Positions 8,275 to 17,556 of a DNA stretch of 32,083 nucleotides are shown piece by piece. The stretch spans positions 1-32,083 of the forward strand of contig JBMYRC010000037.1 in NCBI GenBank assembly GCA_049601975.1. Reading direction: 5' to 3'. Positions within the stretch are counted from its first letter, which is position 1. Every line of letters starts with the position of its first letter. Both the position numbers and the translations under genes were made by a program. Source of the stretch: UBA6544 sp049601975 (GTDB lineage: Bacteria; Pseudomonadota; Alphaproteobacteria; UBA8366). A model generated the notes under the pieces. That model worked only from the letters and a program-made list of their open reading frames with translations. It was not told the origin of the DNA and made no database searches.

Positions 8275-9281
8275 GTACTGTCCTTGAAGTTGAAAATCTG
8301 GCGATCGAAATTCCAATTTCGGCGGGCCAGCTTCATCCGGTGCGCGGCATCAGCTTTCATGTGGATCGCGGTGAAACGCTGGCGATTGTCGGTGAGTCCG
8401 GATGTGGGAAATCCCTGACCTCTCTCGCGGTCATGGGGCTGCTGCCATCAGCCGCTATTCGCCATGCGGATAAAATGGACTTCCAAGGCGACGCCATGGA
8501 CGAGTTTTCGGAAGCACAGATGTCGGATATCCGCGGCAACCGTATGTCGATGATCTTTCAAGACCCGATGACGTCACTCAATCCGACCTATACGATCGGC
8601 AATCAGCTCGAAGAGGTCATGTTGCGGCACAAGAACGTCAGTCGCCGGGAAGCGCGAGACCGCGCCATCTACCTGCTGGAGAAGGTCGGGATCACGGGGG
8701 CGGCGAGCCGTTTGAAACAGTATCCGCACCAATTGTCCGGCGGATTGCGCCAACGCGTCATGATTGCGATGGCCCTGATGTGCGATCCGGAACTGTTGAT
8801 CGCGGATGAGCCGACGACGGCGCTGGATGTCACCATTCAGGCGCAAATTTTGCTGCTGATTGCACAAATCCAAAAAGAGTTCAACATCGGCGTCATTCTT
8901 ATCACCCACGACCTGGGGGTCGTGGCGCGGGTCGCGGATCGGGTCGCGGTGATGTATGCGGGGCGCATCGTGGAATCAGGGACGGGCAAGGAAGTTTTTG
9001 AAAAACCGTTGCACCCTTATACTCAAGGCTTGATGGACTGCATTCCCATTCCGGGCAAGACGGAGCCGGGGCAGCATCTGGGATCCATCCCGGGGATTGT
9101 CCCCACTTTGGTCGGCGACTTGAGCGGCTGCATGTTCCGCGAGCGCTGTCTTTTCGCTCATGATGGTTGCCGCGAAGAACCGCAGGACCAGCAGATGGGG
9201 CCGGGTCGGGCCTACCAGTGCAATTTACCATCGGATATCGATCAACGGCAGCGAACCGGCGCATTGGAGGCGGCGCAATGA
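8271..9281 (+). CDS. ABC transporter ATP-binding protein, DppD/OppD type
   Basis: A 336-residue nucleotide-binding subunit. Walker A is GESGCGKS (41-48), the ABC signature is LSGGLRQRV, Walker B is LLIADEPTTALDV, and the H-loop His lies in ITHDLG. The C terminus carries the oligopeptide-transporter extension (oligo_HPY) with the cysteine-containing CMFRERCLFAHDGC segment. The start is TTG at 8271, supported by GGAGAG six bases upstream and by the 4-nt overlap with the permease stop. No in-frame ATG nearby would give a better N terminus. The stop overlaps the next gene's ATG (ATGA). Confidence 0.95.
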   Translation: MSTVLEVENLAIEIPISAGQLHPVRGISFHVDRGETLAIVGESGCGKSLTSLAVMGLLPSAAIRHADKMDFQGDAMDEFSEAQMSDIRGNRMSMIFQDPMTSLNPTYTIGNQLEEVMLRHKNVSRREARDRAIYLLEKVGITGAASRLKQYPHQLSGGLRQRVMIAMALMCDPELLIADEPTTALDVTIQAQILLLIAQIQKEFNIGVILITHDLGVVARVADRVAVMYAGRIVESGTGKEVFEKPLHPYTQGLMDCIPIPGKTEPGQHLGSIPGIVPTLVGDLSGCMFRERCLFAHDGCREEPQDQQMGPGRAYQCNLPSDIDQRQRTGALEAAQ

Positions 9282-10252
9282 GCACTCCTCTCATTACCGC
9301 CCGCAGCGTCCGCAAGACGTTCGCTATTCGCCAAGGAATGTTCAAGCCGAAACGCGCACTCCATGCGGTCAATGGTGTCACCTTGGAGATCGAAAAAGGC
9401 GACGTGCTTGGCCTTGTTGGCGAGAGCGGCTGTGGCAAAACCACGATGGCAAAGATGATCCTGGGGCTGGAGCATCCGACCGAGGGCGAAATCTTGATCG
9501 ACGGCGAGCCATTGTCAGGCCTCGACCGTATCGCTGTCGCGCGCCGGGTGCAGCCGATCTTCCAAGACCCGTATTCCTCACTCAATCCGCGGAAATCCAT
9601 TGGCTCGATTATCTCCCTGCCATTGCGCGTACATAAGGTCGGCGACCCGAATGAATGGAAGAAGCGGGTCGAAGAGATGATGGAACTGGTGGGATTGCCG
9701 CGCCGTCTCTATCAGAATTATCCAAGCCAGCTATCCGGTGGACAGCGCCAACGCGTTGCCATTGCGCGGGCACTGATCATGCGGCCCGAAATTGTGATTT
9801 GTGATGAGCCCACATCCGCCCTTGATGTGTCTGTGCAAGCGCAAATCCTGAACGAATTGCTAGATCTCCGTAAAGAACTCGATCTGACATATTTGTTGAT
9901 CACACATAACCTGGCCGTGGTCGAACATATCGCGACCAAAGTGGCGGTGATGTATCTCGGCCGCGTTGTCGAGGCGGCGGATACGCGGACGATCTTCGAC
10001 TCACCGCAGCATCCTTATACTAAGGCATTACTCGGTTCCGTGTTGACGCCCGAGCCTGACTTGGATGTGCCCGACACACATTTGGGCGCAACGTTTCCTA
10101 ATCCCGTCGATCCACCATCGGGATGCACCTTCCATCCGCGCTGCCAATTTGCGATGCCTCATTGCAGCACGCGGGTGCCGGAAGTACACACCGTCGGCTC
10201 AGCGGAAGTCGAATGCCATTTGTTTGAAGAGGGGATGAAGCAGGCCTCATGA
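9278..10252 (+). CDS. ABC transporter ATP-binding protein, DppF/OppF type
   Basis: A 324-residue second nucleotide-binding subunit, forming the ATPase heterodimer with the DppD-type protein. Walker A GESGCGKT is near residues 48-55. The signature is LSGGQRQRVAIARAL, Walker B IVICDEPTSALDV, and the H-loop THNLAVVEH. The C-terminal oligo_HPY extension includes GCTFHPRC. An upstream in-frame ATG at 9167 would add 37 residues inside the previous gene. I chose 9278 because GGAGG lies seven bases upstream, the ATGA overlap with the preceding stop is typical, and MSTPLI is a normal family N terminus. Its own stop overlaps the M20 peptidase start by ATGA, tying transporter and hydrolase expression together. 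Confidence 0.95.
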   Translation: MSTPLITARSVRKTFAIRQGMFKPKRALHAVNGVTLEIEKGDVLGLVGESGCGKTTMAKMILGLEHPTEGEILIDGEPLSGLDRIAVARRVQPIFQDPYSSLNPRKSIGSIISLPLRVHKVGDPNEWKKRVEEMMELVGLPRRLYQNYPSQLSGGQRQRVAIARALIMRPEIVICDEPTSALDVSVQAQILNELLDLRKELDLTYLLITHNLAVVEHIATKVAVMYLGRVVEAADTRTIFDSPQHPYTKALLGSVLTPEPDLDVPDTHLGATFPNPVDPPSGCTFHPRCQFAMPHCSTRVPEVHTVGSAEVECHLFEEGMKQAS

Positions 10253-11652
10253 CGCGCGAAAAGACGATCGAAAAGGCTCTCGCGTATTTCGATGACGGTG
10301 GATATGTCGAGGAATTATCCCGGCGTGTCGCCATTCGGACCGAAAGCCAGAAGCCGGAACAACGGCCTGAACTTTACCGCTACCTTGAAGAAGAAATCAC
10401 ACCCGCCTTTCAGGCCATGGGTCACGATTGTCAGGTGTTCGACAATCCGGTCGACGGTAAAGGCCCGGTCTTACTGGCGACCCGCATCGAGGATGAGAAC
10501 CTTCCGACGGTTTTGGGCTACGGCCACGGTGATGTCATCCGGGGGTTGGAAGACCAGTGGTATGAAGGATTGTCGCCCTGGGAGACGGTGCAGGACGGTG
10601 ACCGATTTTACGGTCGCGGCACGGCGGACAATAAAGGCCAACACACGATCAATATGAATGCCATGCGGATCGCGATGGAGACCCGCGGGGCACTTGGCTT
10701 TAATTCTAAATTCATGGTGGAGACGGGAGAGGAGAACGGCTCACCCGGTTTGCATGAATTGGTCTCGCAACATCTCGATGCGTTCTCCGCCGACGTTTTT
10801 ATTGCGTCGGACGGCCCGCGCGTATCACCGGATATGCCGACGATCTTCCTTGGTGCGCGCGGTGTGAAGAATTTCGATCTGGTGTGCGAGCTGCGCGAAG
10901 GCGGGCATCATTCCGGCAATTGGGGCGGCCTACTGGCCAATCCCGGGATCATCCTGTCGCACGCGCTGGCCTCTATCGTCTCGGAGACCGGCCGAATCAA
11001 GGTCAAGGAATGGCTGCCGGGACCATTGCCGAATTCGGTGAAAGCGGCGCTGCGCGGATTGACGGTCGACGGAGGCGAAAACGCACCAGAGATCGACGAA
11101 AGGTGGGGAGAGCCCGACCTGTCCGCAGCCGAACAAGTATACGGTTGGAACAGTTTCGAAGTGTTGGCGTTCAAGGTCGGCAATCCGGACAGGCCGGTGA
11201 ACGCAGTGCCGCCGCGCGCCTGGGCCCATTGCCAATTACGGTTCATTGCCGATACCGACCGTGATACGATTATTCCGGCATTGCGCGAACATCTGGACGA
11301 GAATGGCTTCGATATGGTCGATGTGCAGCCGCCGCCGGATATGAACGCGGGCGATTTCGGCTCGACCCGGACCGACCCGGAGGATCCCTGGGCCGTGTGG
11401 GCATCGAATTCCCTGGAGCGAACCATAGGAAGTTCGCCGGCGGTGATACCGCAATTGGGGGGCTCTATCTGCAACGATGTTTTCACCGATTTGTTGGATT
11501 TGCCGACGATTTGGGTCCCGCATTCCTACGCCTCGTGCTCTCAGCACGCGCCAAACGAACACATCCTTTTGTCCGAGGCCCGCTCCGCCATCGAGTTGAT
11601 GGCCGGTTTGTATTGGGACCTGGGCGAGGGAGTCACGCCGAAGGCGGCCTAG
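10249..11652 (+). CDS. M20 family metallopeptidase (intact copy)
   Basis: A 467-residue cytoplasmic zinc peptidase/amidohydrolase of the M20 family (ArgE/DapE/CPG2/dipeptidase group). Metal and catalytic motifs are in order: His93-x-Asp95 in GYGHGD, bridging Asp127 in GTADNKG, the catalytic/metal Glu pair 161-162 in ETGEENGS, Asp188 in SDGPR, and a late His in PNEH. The dimerisation insert carries the REGGHHSGNWGG segment. Members cleave dipeptides, N-acyl amino acids or carbamoyl compounds, and direct translational coupling to the importer (ATGA at 10249) suggests it acts on the imported compound. It is paralogous along its whole length to the next, broken gene. The exact substrate cannot be assigned. 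Confidence 0.92.
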   Translation: MTREKTIEKALAYFDDGGYVEELSRRVAIRTESQKPEQRPELYRYLEEEITPAFQAMGHDCQVFDNPVDGKGPVLLATRIEDENLPTVLGYGHGDVIRGLEDQWYEGLSPWETVQDGDRFYGRGTADNKGQHTINMNAMRIAMETRGALGFNSKFMVETGEENGSPGLHELVSQHLDAFSADVFIASDGPRVSPDMPTIFLGARGVKNFDLVCELREGGHHSGNWGGLLANPGIILSHALASIVSETGRIKVKEWLPGPLPNSVKAALRGLTVDGGENAPEIDERWGEPDLSAAEQVYGWNSFEVLAFKVGNPDRPVNAVPPRAWAHCQLRFIADTDRDTIIPALREHLDENGFDMVDVQPPPDMNAGDFGSTRTDPEDPWAVWASNSLERTIGSSPAVIPQLGGSICNDVFTDLLDLPTIWVPHSYASCSQHAPNEHILLSEARSAIELMAGLYWDLGEGVTPKAA

Positions 11653-11682
11653 AACCGTCCGGCGAATATCGGGGAGGTTGCC

Positions 11683-13090
11683 ATGAGCCGCCAGGCTACG
11701 ATTGACCGTGCGGTGAATTATTTTGACGACGGTAGTTACTTGGACGACGTCGCGCGCCGGGTCGCGATTCCGACAGAAAGCCAAGACCCGGACCTGTTAC
11801 CCGATCTCTATCGATATTTGACCGACGAGATGCATCCGGCGTTCGAGGCGATGGGATATGAGTGCCGGATTTACGACAATCCACTCGAGGGAAAAAGCCC
11901 CGTCCTGTTGGTGCATCGCCACGAGGGGATGACCTACCAACGATCCTCGGCTATGGCCACGGCGACGTGACCCTGGGCTACGAGGAGCAATGGTGTGAGG
12001 GACTGTCTCCATGGCGAATAGAAGATCGCGCGACAAGGTGTACGGGCGCGGCACCGCCGACAATAAGGAACAGCATTGCCTCGATATGGCGGCGCTGGCA
12101 TGCGTCCTTGAGGAACGCGGGAGCCTCGGCTTCAATCATAAATTCATGATTGAGATGGGTGAGGAAAACGGCTCCGCGGGCGTAAACGATATCGTTGCGG
12201 CCAATCTGGAGGACTTCGCCGCCGATTTCTACCTGGCTTCCGATGGCCCACGTATCGAGGCAGCCAAAGCGAACATCAACTGTGGCAATCGAGGTTCGGT
12301 GAATTTTGATCTGGTGTGCGAGTTACGTGAAGGCGGTCACCATTCCGGAAATTGGGGTGGATTGCTAGCCAATTCGGGCATCACCTTGGCCCATGCCCTC
12401 GCGAGTATCGTGAGTGAGAAGGGACAAATCCTGGTAAAGGATATCCTGCCGCCACCGATACCGAATTCGGTGCGCGTCGCCTTGCGGGATGTCGCGCGGG
12501 AGGGCGGACCGGACGCACCTGAAGTTCAGGATTGGTGGGGTGAGCCGGGGCTCAGTGCATCTGAGAAGGTCTATGGCTGGAACACATTCGAAGTGTTGGC
12601 GTTCAAGGTCGGTAATCCGGACCGGCCGGTGAACGCGGTGCCGCCGCGCGCTTGGGCGCATTGCCAGATTCGCTTTGTCGTGGGCTCTCGTTGGGAAGAA
12701 TTCCAAGACGTCATTCAAGAACACTTGGATGAAAATGGATTCGATATGGTCAAAGTGATGGACGCTCCAGCTAAAAATGCCGGCGGCTTCAAGGCGTCGC
12801 GTACAGACCCTGATCACCCTTGGCCGAGCTATGTCGCGAATTCGGTGACCCGCACGACAGGTGAGAAGATGGTCAAATTGCCGAATTTCGGCGGCTCGAT
12901 TTGCAACTATATATTTCGAGACACACTTGGATTACCGTTGTGCTGGATACCGCATTCTTATGTGGGCTGCTCGCAGCACGCGTCCAATGAGCACATTTTA
13001 AAGAGCGTCACCCGTGAAGGCATTGCGATCATGGCGGGCGTCTATTGGGATATTGGCGATCCGATGACGCCTGTCCTGGAGAGGGATTAA
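11683..13090 (+). pseudogene. M20 family metallopeptidase, second copy, with two single-base deletions
   Basis: This is a full-length paralogue of the preceding M20 gene split over three frames. Frame 1 from ATG 11683 (GGGGAGG upstream) runs to about 11925 and then hits a stop. Frame 3 carries the DDLPTILGYGHGDV to GLSPW part. Frame 2 carries everything from KVYGRGTADNK to the stop at 13090. The alignment to the intact copy is gap-free if one G is restored in the run at 11925-11928 and one base near 12027-12032 (GATCGCGCGAC read as GATCGCGGCGAC). All metal motifs (GHGD, GTADNK, EMGEENGS, SDGPR, SNEH) are still present and nothing else is degraded. It is therefore either a very recent pseudogene or a sequencing/assembly artefact. 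If the bases were restored it would be a working enzyme of about 469 residues. Confidence 0.85.
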
Positions 13091-13093
13091 GCG

Positions 13094-14521
13094 ATGACTG
13101 AAGCATGTGATCTATCTGCCCGAGACGCCCGACGTATGATGGGTAACGGCGCGCTATCGCCGGTCGAACTGTTCGATTCTTGCCGCCAACGCATTGAGCG
13201 CGTGAACCCCGCCGTCAACGCGATTGTCGCCGAGCGTTTCGACGACGCGCGGAAAGAGGCCGAAGCGGCGGAAACTGCGATTCAACGAGGCGATTCCTTA
13301 CCGTTATTGCACGGTCTGCCGATCGGCGTGAAGGATGCGAACGAGGTTGGCGGCCTGCGCTCGACCTATGGATCTCTGATTTATAAGGATAATATTCCGA
13401 AACAGGATGAAGGCCTGGTTAAGGCAGTACGCGGGAATGGCGCCATTGTCATGGGTAAGACCAACACGCCGGAATTCACGGCCGGGGCAAATACAGTAAA
13501 TCTAGTTTACGGTGTGACCCGCAATCCGTTTGACACGGAACTGACCTGTGGCGGGTCTTCCGGCGGCACGGCGGTGGCGCTAGCATGCGGGATGCTGCCA
13601 TTGGCGATGGGCTCGGATATCGGCGGCAGTGTCCGTGTTCCGGCGACCTTCAGTGGTGTTGTCGGTCATCGTCCCACGCCGGGATTGGTGCCCTATGATC
13701 GGCGTGCGGTGGCGATGACACCCTTGGATCTGCAAGGCCCATTGGCGCGTAATGTGAGGGATGCAGCGTTCTTGTTATCTGCAATGGCCATTCCGGGCGC
13801 GGGCGACCCAATGGCATTCCCGCACGACGCGTCGAGGTTACGGGAGTTAGAGCCGATTGATCTCGGCTCACTTCGGATCGGGATATCCCCGGACCTGGGA
13901 TGCGCGCCGGTCGCGAAGAGCATCCGCTCGACCTTGGGTGACCGTATGACCGCGCTGTCACGCCATGCTGCGATGGTTGAGGAAGTGCCGCTCGGAATGG
14001 CCTCCGCCCTGGATGTCTTTTGGATATTGCGCGGGGTTTATTTCGCCGCGGCGCATAAACGGCACTATGAGGAACACTACGACGAACTCGGTGCGACTGT
14101 GCGCTCGAACTACGAAGCGGCGATGGAGATGACGATGGAGCAGGTCGGTTGGGCTTGCCGGGAGCAGATGAATATCTGCCAGAAATTCGAGCAATTATAT
14201 GAAGATTTCGACGTTTTGATTTGCCCTGGCGTTGGTGTCCCGCCATTTCCTCATGAGCAGAACTTCCCGACGGAAATCGATGGCGCGCCGATGGAAAATT
14301 ACCTCCAATGGGTGGGTTTGACCTCGGCGCTGTCGGTGACGGGGCATCCGGTGACGGCGATCCCCTGTGGCGTCGAGCCGGGCGGCACACCGTTCGGCAT
14401 TCAGGTGGTGGGACCGCGATACGGAGATCGTCGCACTTTGTCTGTGGCGGCGGCTCTTGAGGAACTATTCGCAGGCGAACCGATGACGGCGCGGCCGATA
14501 CCGGATTTGGAAAAACTATGA
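13094..14521 (+). CDS. Amidase, tandem copy 1 of 4
   Basis: A 475-residue amidase signature enzyme. The triad is intact: Lys80 (GVKD), Ser155 (GGSSGG) and Ser179 (DIGGSVR). It starts MTEACDL, and the same N-terminal pattern opens all four tandem copies. The start is three bases after the stop of the broken M20 gene, with a GGAGAGGG stretch upstream. Where copies 2 and 4 keep FGAGANT around residue 128, this one has FTAGANT, and the region after it differs most from the others, so specificity may differ. It is probably cytoplasmic, releasing ammonia or an amine from an imported amide. A hairpin repeat follows in the gap to copy 2. Confidence 0.93.
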   Translation: MTEACDLSARDARRMMGNGALSPVELFDSCRQRIERVNPAVNAIVAERFDDARKEAEAAETAIQRGDSLPLLHGLPIGVKDANEVGGLRSTYGSLIYKDNIPKQDEGLVKAVRGNGAIVMGKTNTPEFTAGANTVNLVYGVTRNPFDTELTCGGSSGGTAVALACGMLPLAMGSDIGGSVRVPATFSGVVGHRPTPGLVPYDRRAVAMTPLDLQGPLARNVRDAAFLLSAMAIPGAGDPMAFPHDASRLRELEPIDLGSLRIGISPDLGCAPVAKSIRSTLGDRMTALSRHAAMVEEVPLGMASALDVFWILRGVYFAAAHKRHYEEHYDELGATVRSNYEAAMEMTMEQVGWACREQMNICQKFEQLYEDFDVLICPGVGVPPFPHEQNFPTEIDGAPMENYLQWVGLTSALSVTGHPVTAIPCGVEPGGTPFGIQVVGPRYGDRRTLSVAAALEELFAGEPMTARPIPDLEKL

Positions 14522-14544
14522 TGCCGATTAGGTATAGATAAGGG

Positions 14545-14569
14545 ACCCTCTCCCCTGGTGGGAGAGGGT
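14545..14569. repeat. Interspersed palindromic (REP-like) hairpin in the amidase 1-2 gap
   Basis: ACCCTCTCCC (14545-14554) and GGGAGAGGGT (14560-14569) form a perfect 10-bp stem with a CTGGT loop, followed by GAGGGGGC. Sequences of this CCCTCTCCCC...GGGAGAGGG type are common intergenic repeats in Alphaproteobacteria. It lacks a T tract, so it is not a standard terminator, although it could stabilise or process the polycistronic mRNA. Confidence 0.75.
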
Positions 14570-14589
14570 GAGGGGGCAAAGGAAAAATT

Positions 14590-16029
14590 ATGACCGAACC
14601 TTGCGATCTCTCGGCGGTGGAAGCGCGCCGTCTTATCGGCATCGGCAAGCTTTCGCCGGTAGAGCTATTGGAATCCTGCATCCGGCGGATTGAAGCAGTG
14701 AACCCGGCCGTGAATGCCGTGGTGACGACCGACTGCGATGGCGCGCGCCGAACCGCGCAGGCACAGGCGGATGCGGTGGCGCGCGGGGAAGAGTTGGGCC
14801 TGCTGCATGGTCTGCCGCTCGGCATAAAGGACCTGCAGGAAACTGCGGGCATGCGCACCACATTCGGATCGCTCCTCTATGAGGATTACGTACCGAACCA
14901 GGATGATCTCATTGTCTCGCGCCTACGCCAAGCGGGCGCCAATGTCTTCTGCAAAACCAACACACCGGAATTTGGTGCCGGCGCCAATACGCGAAACGCT
15001 GTGTTTGGGGCCACGGGAAATCCCTACGACCCGACGCGGATATGCGGTGGATCGTCGGGGGGGTCCGGCGTGGCACTTGCGACCAATATGATGCCGCTCG
15101 CGACCGGAAATGATTCCGGCGGCAGTTTACGCGTCCCAGCTGCGATCAATGGCGTCGTTTCGCATCGCAGCACGCCGGGGCTCATTCCCTCCGCACGCCG
15201 AAACGTCGGCTATACCAACTTCGCGGTCGAAGGCCCGATGGCGCGCAGCGTCGAGGATATGGTGTTGATGATGGGGGCCATGGTCGACTACGACGACAGC
15301 GACATGCTGGCGTTCCCGCGTGATCCTTTGGCGTATCGGACGATTGAGCAGGTCGACTTGAACGGCCTGCGGGTTGCGTTCTCCGAAGACCTGGGGTTTT
15401 GTCCCGTCGACAATGGGTTCCGCTCGATGTTCCGCGAGCGGATGGAAACGATCGCGCCGGTCTTTAAATCGACGGTTTGGAAAGACCCCAACCTGTCGAA
15501 TGTGGAAGAGGTGAATTGGATTTTACGTTGCCAGCTCTTTATCTCGCGCCACCGTGAGCGCTATGAGAACCATAAGGACAAGCTTGGGCCCAACGTTATC
15601 TCCAATTATGAAGCGGCGCTGGAGATGCCCGCGGAACGTATTTCCTGGGCGCATCAGGAACAAACCGTGCTGTTCAAGACCATGCAGCGCTTCTTCGACG
15701 ATGTGGATGTTTTGATTTGCCCCTGCGTCGGCGTCTCGCCGTTCCCGCATGACGAATGGTATCTCGACGTGATCAACGGCGAGAAGATGGATAATTACAT
15801 CCAATGGGTGGCGCTTACCTGGGCGTTGACTATTCCGGGTAACCCGATCTCAGCAATCCCTTGTGGATATGAGCCCTCGGGCACACCATTCGGATTGCAG
15901 ATTGTCGGCAAACATCACACGGACCGCCAGGTCATCGGAGTGGCGAAGGCGCTGGAGGAAGTATTTCAGGGTCATAGCGATCTGAAACGTCCGGTACCCG
16001 ATATCGCAAAACTGGAGAATGCAGCATGA
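14590..16029 (+). CDS. Amidase, tandem copy 2 of 4
   Basis: A 479-residue amidase signature enzyme with Lys80 (GIKD), Ser155 (GGSSGG) and Ser179 (DSGGSLR), starting MTEPCDL. It shares FGAGANTRNAVFGATGNPYD with copy 4 almost residue for residue, so those two look like the closer pair in that region, while its C-terminal third (LICPCVGVSPFPHDEW) is closer to copy 1. The ATG is preceded by AAAGGAAAAATT, a usable ribosome-binding site placed just after the hairpin repeat. The stop overlaps the ATG of copy 3 by ATGA at 16026, so the two are translationally coupled. Confidence 0.93.
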   Translation: MTEPCDLSAVEARRLIGIGKLSPVELLESCIRRIEAVNPAVNAVVTTDCDGARRTAQAQADAVARGEELGLLHGLPLGIKDLQETAGMRTTFGSLLYEDYVPNQDDLIVSRLRQAGANVFCKTNTPEFGAGANTRNAVFGATGNPYDPTRICGGSSGGSGVALATNMMPLATGNDSGGSLRVPAAINGVVSHRSTPGLIPSARRNVGYTNFAVEGPMARSVEDMVLMMGAMVDYDDSDMLAFPRDPLAYRTIEQVDLNGLRVAFSEDLGFCPVDNGFRSMFRERMETIAPVFKSTVWKDPNLSNVEEVNWILRCQLFISRHRERYENHKDKLGPNVISNYEAALEMPAERISWAHQEQTVLFKTMQRFFDDVDVLICPCVGVSPFPHDEWYLDVINGEKMDNYIQWVALTWALTIPGNPISAIPCGYEPSGTPFGLQIVGKHHTDRQVIGVAKALEEVFQGHSDLKRPVPDIAKLENAA

Positions 16030-17468
16030 CCGAACCCTGCGATCTTTCCGCGACTGAAGCGCGGCGGCTGATCGGGCGCAAACGCCTGTCTCCGATCGAG
16101 CTTGTCGAATCCTGCATTGCCCGGATTGAGATGGTGAACCCGACAGTCAACGCGGTCGTCGCCGAATGCTATGACCGCGCCCGTGTCGAGGCTCGTATCG
16201 CGACGAAAGCGTTGGTCGCCGGGGAGCCTTTGGGTGTCCTTCATGGCCTACCGTTCGGTGTGAAAGACCTGAACGACACGGAGGGAGTCGTCACTACATA
16301 CGGCTCGCCCCTCTATCGCGACAATGTCCCGGCAAAAGATGAATTACTGGTCGCCAAACTTCGGCGCGCTGGCGGTATCATGTTGGGTAAGACCGCGACG
16401 CCGGAATTCGGTGCCGGTGGTAACACGACTGTCAACGAGGTTCATGGCTATACACGGAACGCATTCGATCCTGATCGCGCTTGTGGCGGTTCCTCCGGCG
16501 GGTCAGGCGTGGCGCTGGCCTGCGGAATGATGCCGCTCTGCACAGGCTCCGATAGTGGCGGTAGCTTGCGCAAACCAGCGACCTTTAGTGGTGTCTCGGC
16601 CATTCGTCCCACGACCGGGTTGGTGCCCTCCGACAAACGCGGCGTCGGTTTTACCAATTTCAGCGTTCAAGGACCGATGGCACGCACAGCGGATGATTGC
16701 GCCCTGATGCTGTCGATCATGGCGGGGAACGATGTGGAGGACCCTTTGTCCTTCAATGTAGATGGCGCGGATTACCGTGAGGTGCCGGAAATCGACTTGT
16801 CGCGGCTTCGCGTGGCGATATCGGTAGACTTCGGATGGGCTCCGGTCGAGCATGGTATCCGCAATACATTCGAGGAACGTCTCGCGAAGTTTCAATCGAA
16901 CTTCAAATCATGCGAGCGTTTCGACCCCGATCTTGAGAGCGCGCTTGATGTATTCTGGGTGCTGCGCGGCGTACAATTCCTGGCTAGTCATTTGGAGCGC
17001 TATCGGAAGCATCCGGATCAGATCGGCCAGAATATCGTCGCTAATGTCGAGGCTGGAGTGAAAATGACGTCGGAGGAGATTGCATGGGCGAATGGGGAAC
17101 ATACTAGGCTCTATCGCCAGTTCCAGACAATGTTCCAGGATTATGATGTCTTGATCACGCCGGGCCAGCCGATCACTCCGACCCCGGTTGAGCAGCGTAA
17201 TGTCACGGAAGTGAACAATGTCCCGATGAAAAACTACATGCACGCTTCAGCGCTGACTTCGGCCTTGACCTTGATGGGTAATCCTTGCGTCTCAACGCCG
17301 TGCGGTGTGGATCATACGGGTATGCCGTTCGGGCTACAGATTTGCGGTCCGATGCATGGAGATAGTTTTACGTTGGGGGTTGCTCGCGCGTTGGAGCGGG
17401 TCTTCGCGGGTGATCTGGAATTGGCCCGACCGATGCCAAATTTGGAGAAAATACGAGCTGCGGATTAA
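16026..17468 (+). CDS. Amidase, tandem copy 3 of 4
   Basis: A 480-residue amidase signature enzyme with Lys80 (GVKD), Ser156 (GGSSGG) and Ser180 (DSGGSLR). One extra residue in the FGAGGNTTVNEVHGYT stretch shifts the serines by one relative to its sisters. It starts MTEPCDL within the ATGA overlap with copy 2. Near residue 190 it reads SAIRPTTGLVPS where copies 2 and 4 read SHRSTPG, a segment that follows the nucleophile and lines the pocket in known amidases. A different acyl specificity is plausible, but that is inference. A hairpin repeat follows in the gap to copy 4. Confidence 0.93.
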   Translation: MTEPCDLSATEARRLIGRKRLSPIELVESCIARIEMVNPTVNAVVAECYDRARVEARIATKALVAGEPLGVLHGLPFGVKDLNDTEGVVTTYGSPLYRDNVPAKDELLVAKLRRAGGIMLGKTATPEFGAGGNTTVNEVHGYTRNAFDPDRACGGSSGGSGVALACGMMPLCTGSDSGGSLRKPATFSGVSAIRPTTGLVPSDKRGVGFTNFSVQGPMARTADDCALMLSIMAGNDVEDPLSFNVDGADYREVPEIDLSRLRVAISVDFGWAPVEHGIRNTFEERLAKFQSNFKSCERFDPDLESALDVFWVLRGVQFLASHLERYRKHPDQIGQNIVANVEAGVKMTSEEIAWANGEHTRLYRQFQTMFQDYDVLITPGQPITPTPVEQRNVTEVNNVPMKNYMHASALTSALTLMGNPCVSTPCGVDHTGMPFGLQICGPMHGDSFTLGVARALERVFAGDLELARPMPNLEKIRAAD

Positions 17469-17494
17469 GTTAAGTGTGTTTGAACCAACTACAT

Positions 17495-17526
17495 GCCGTC
17501 ATTCTCGCCTCCGCGGGAATGACGGC
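17495..17526. repeat. Interspersed palindromic (REP-like) hairpin in the amidase 3-4 gap
   Basis: GCCGTCATTC (17495-17504) pairs with GAATGACGGC (17517-17526). The stem continues through TCGC against GCGG (one G-T pair) to 14 bp with a 4-nt loop. The outer TCATTC...GAATGA with a GC-rich centre is the classic alphaproteobacterial intergenic palindrome. It is unrelated in sequence to the repeat at 14545. Confidence 0.8.
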
Positions 17527-17556
17527 GCTAATTTATTATGACAAAGGTTTAATGCG

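Noticed and set aside
9167..9277. A 37-residue N-terminal extension of the second ATPase
   Set aside because: The extension lies wholly within the preceding gene, and the internal ATG at 9278 has GGAGG at ideal spacing and the usual ATGA coupling.
13650..14861. A 403-codon minus-strand open frame spanning two amidases and the repeat between them
   Set aside because: The translation is a Pro/Arg/Ser-rich shadow of two well-supported genes and runs through the palindromic repeat.
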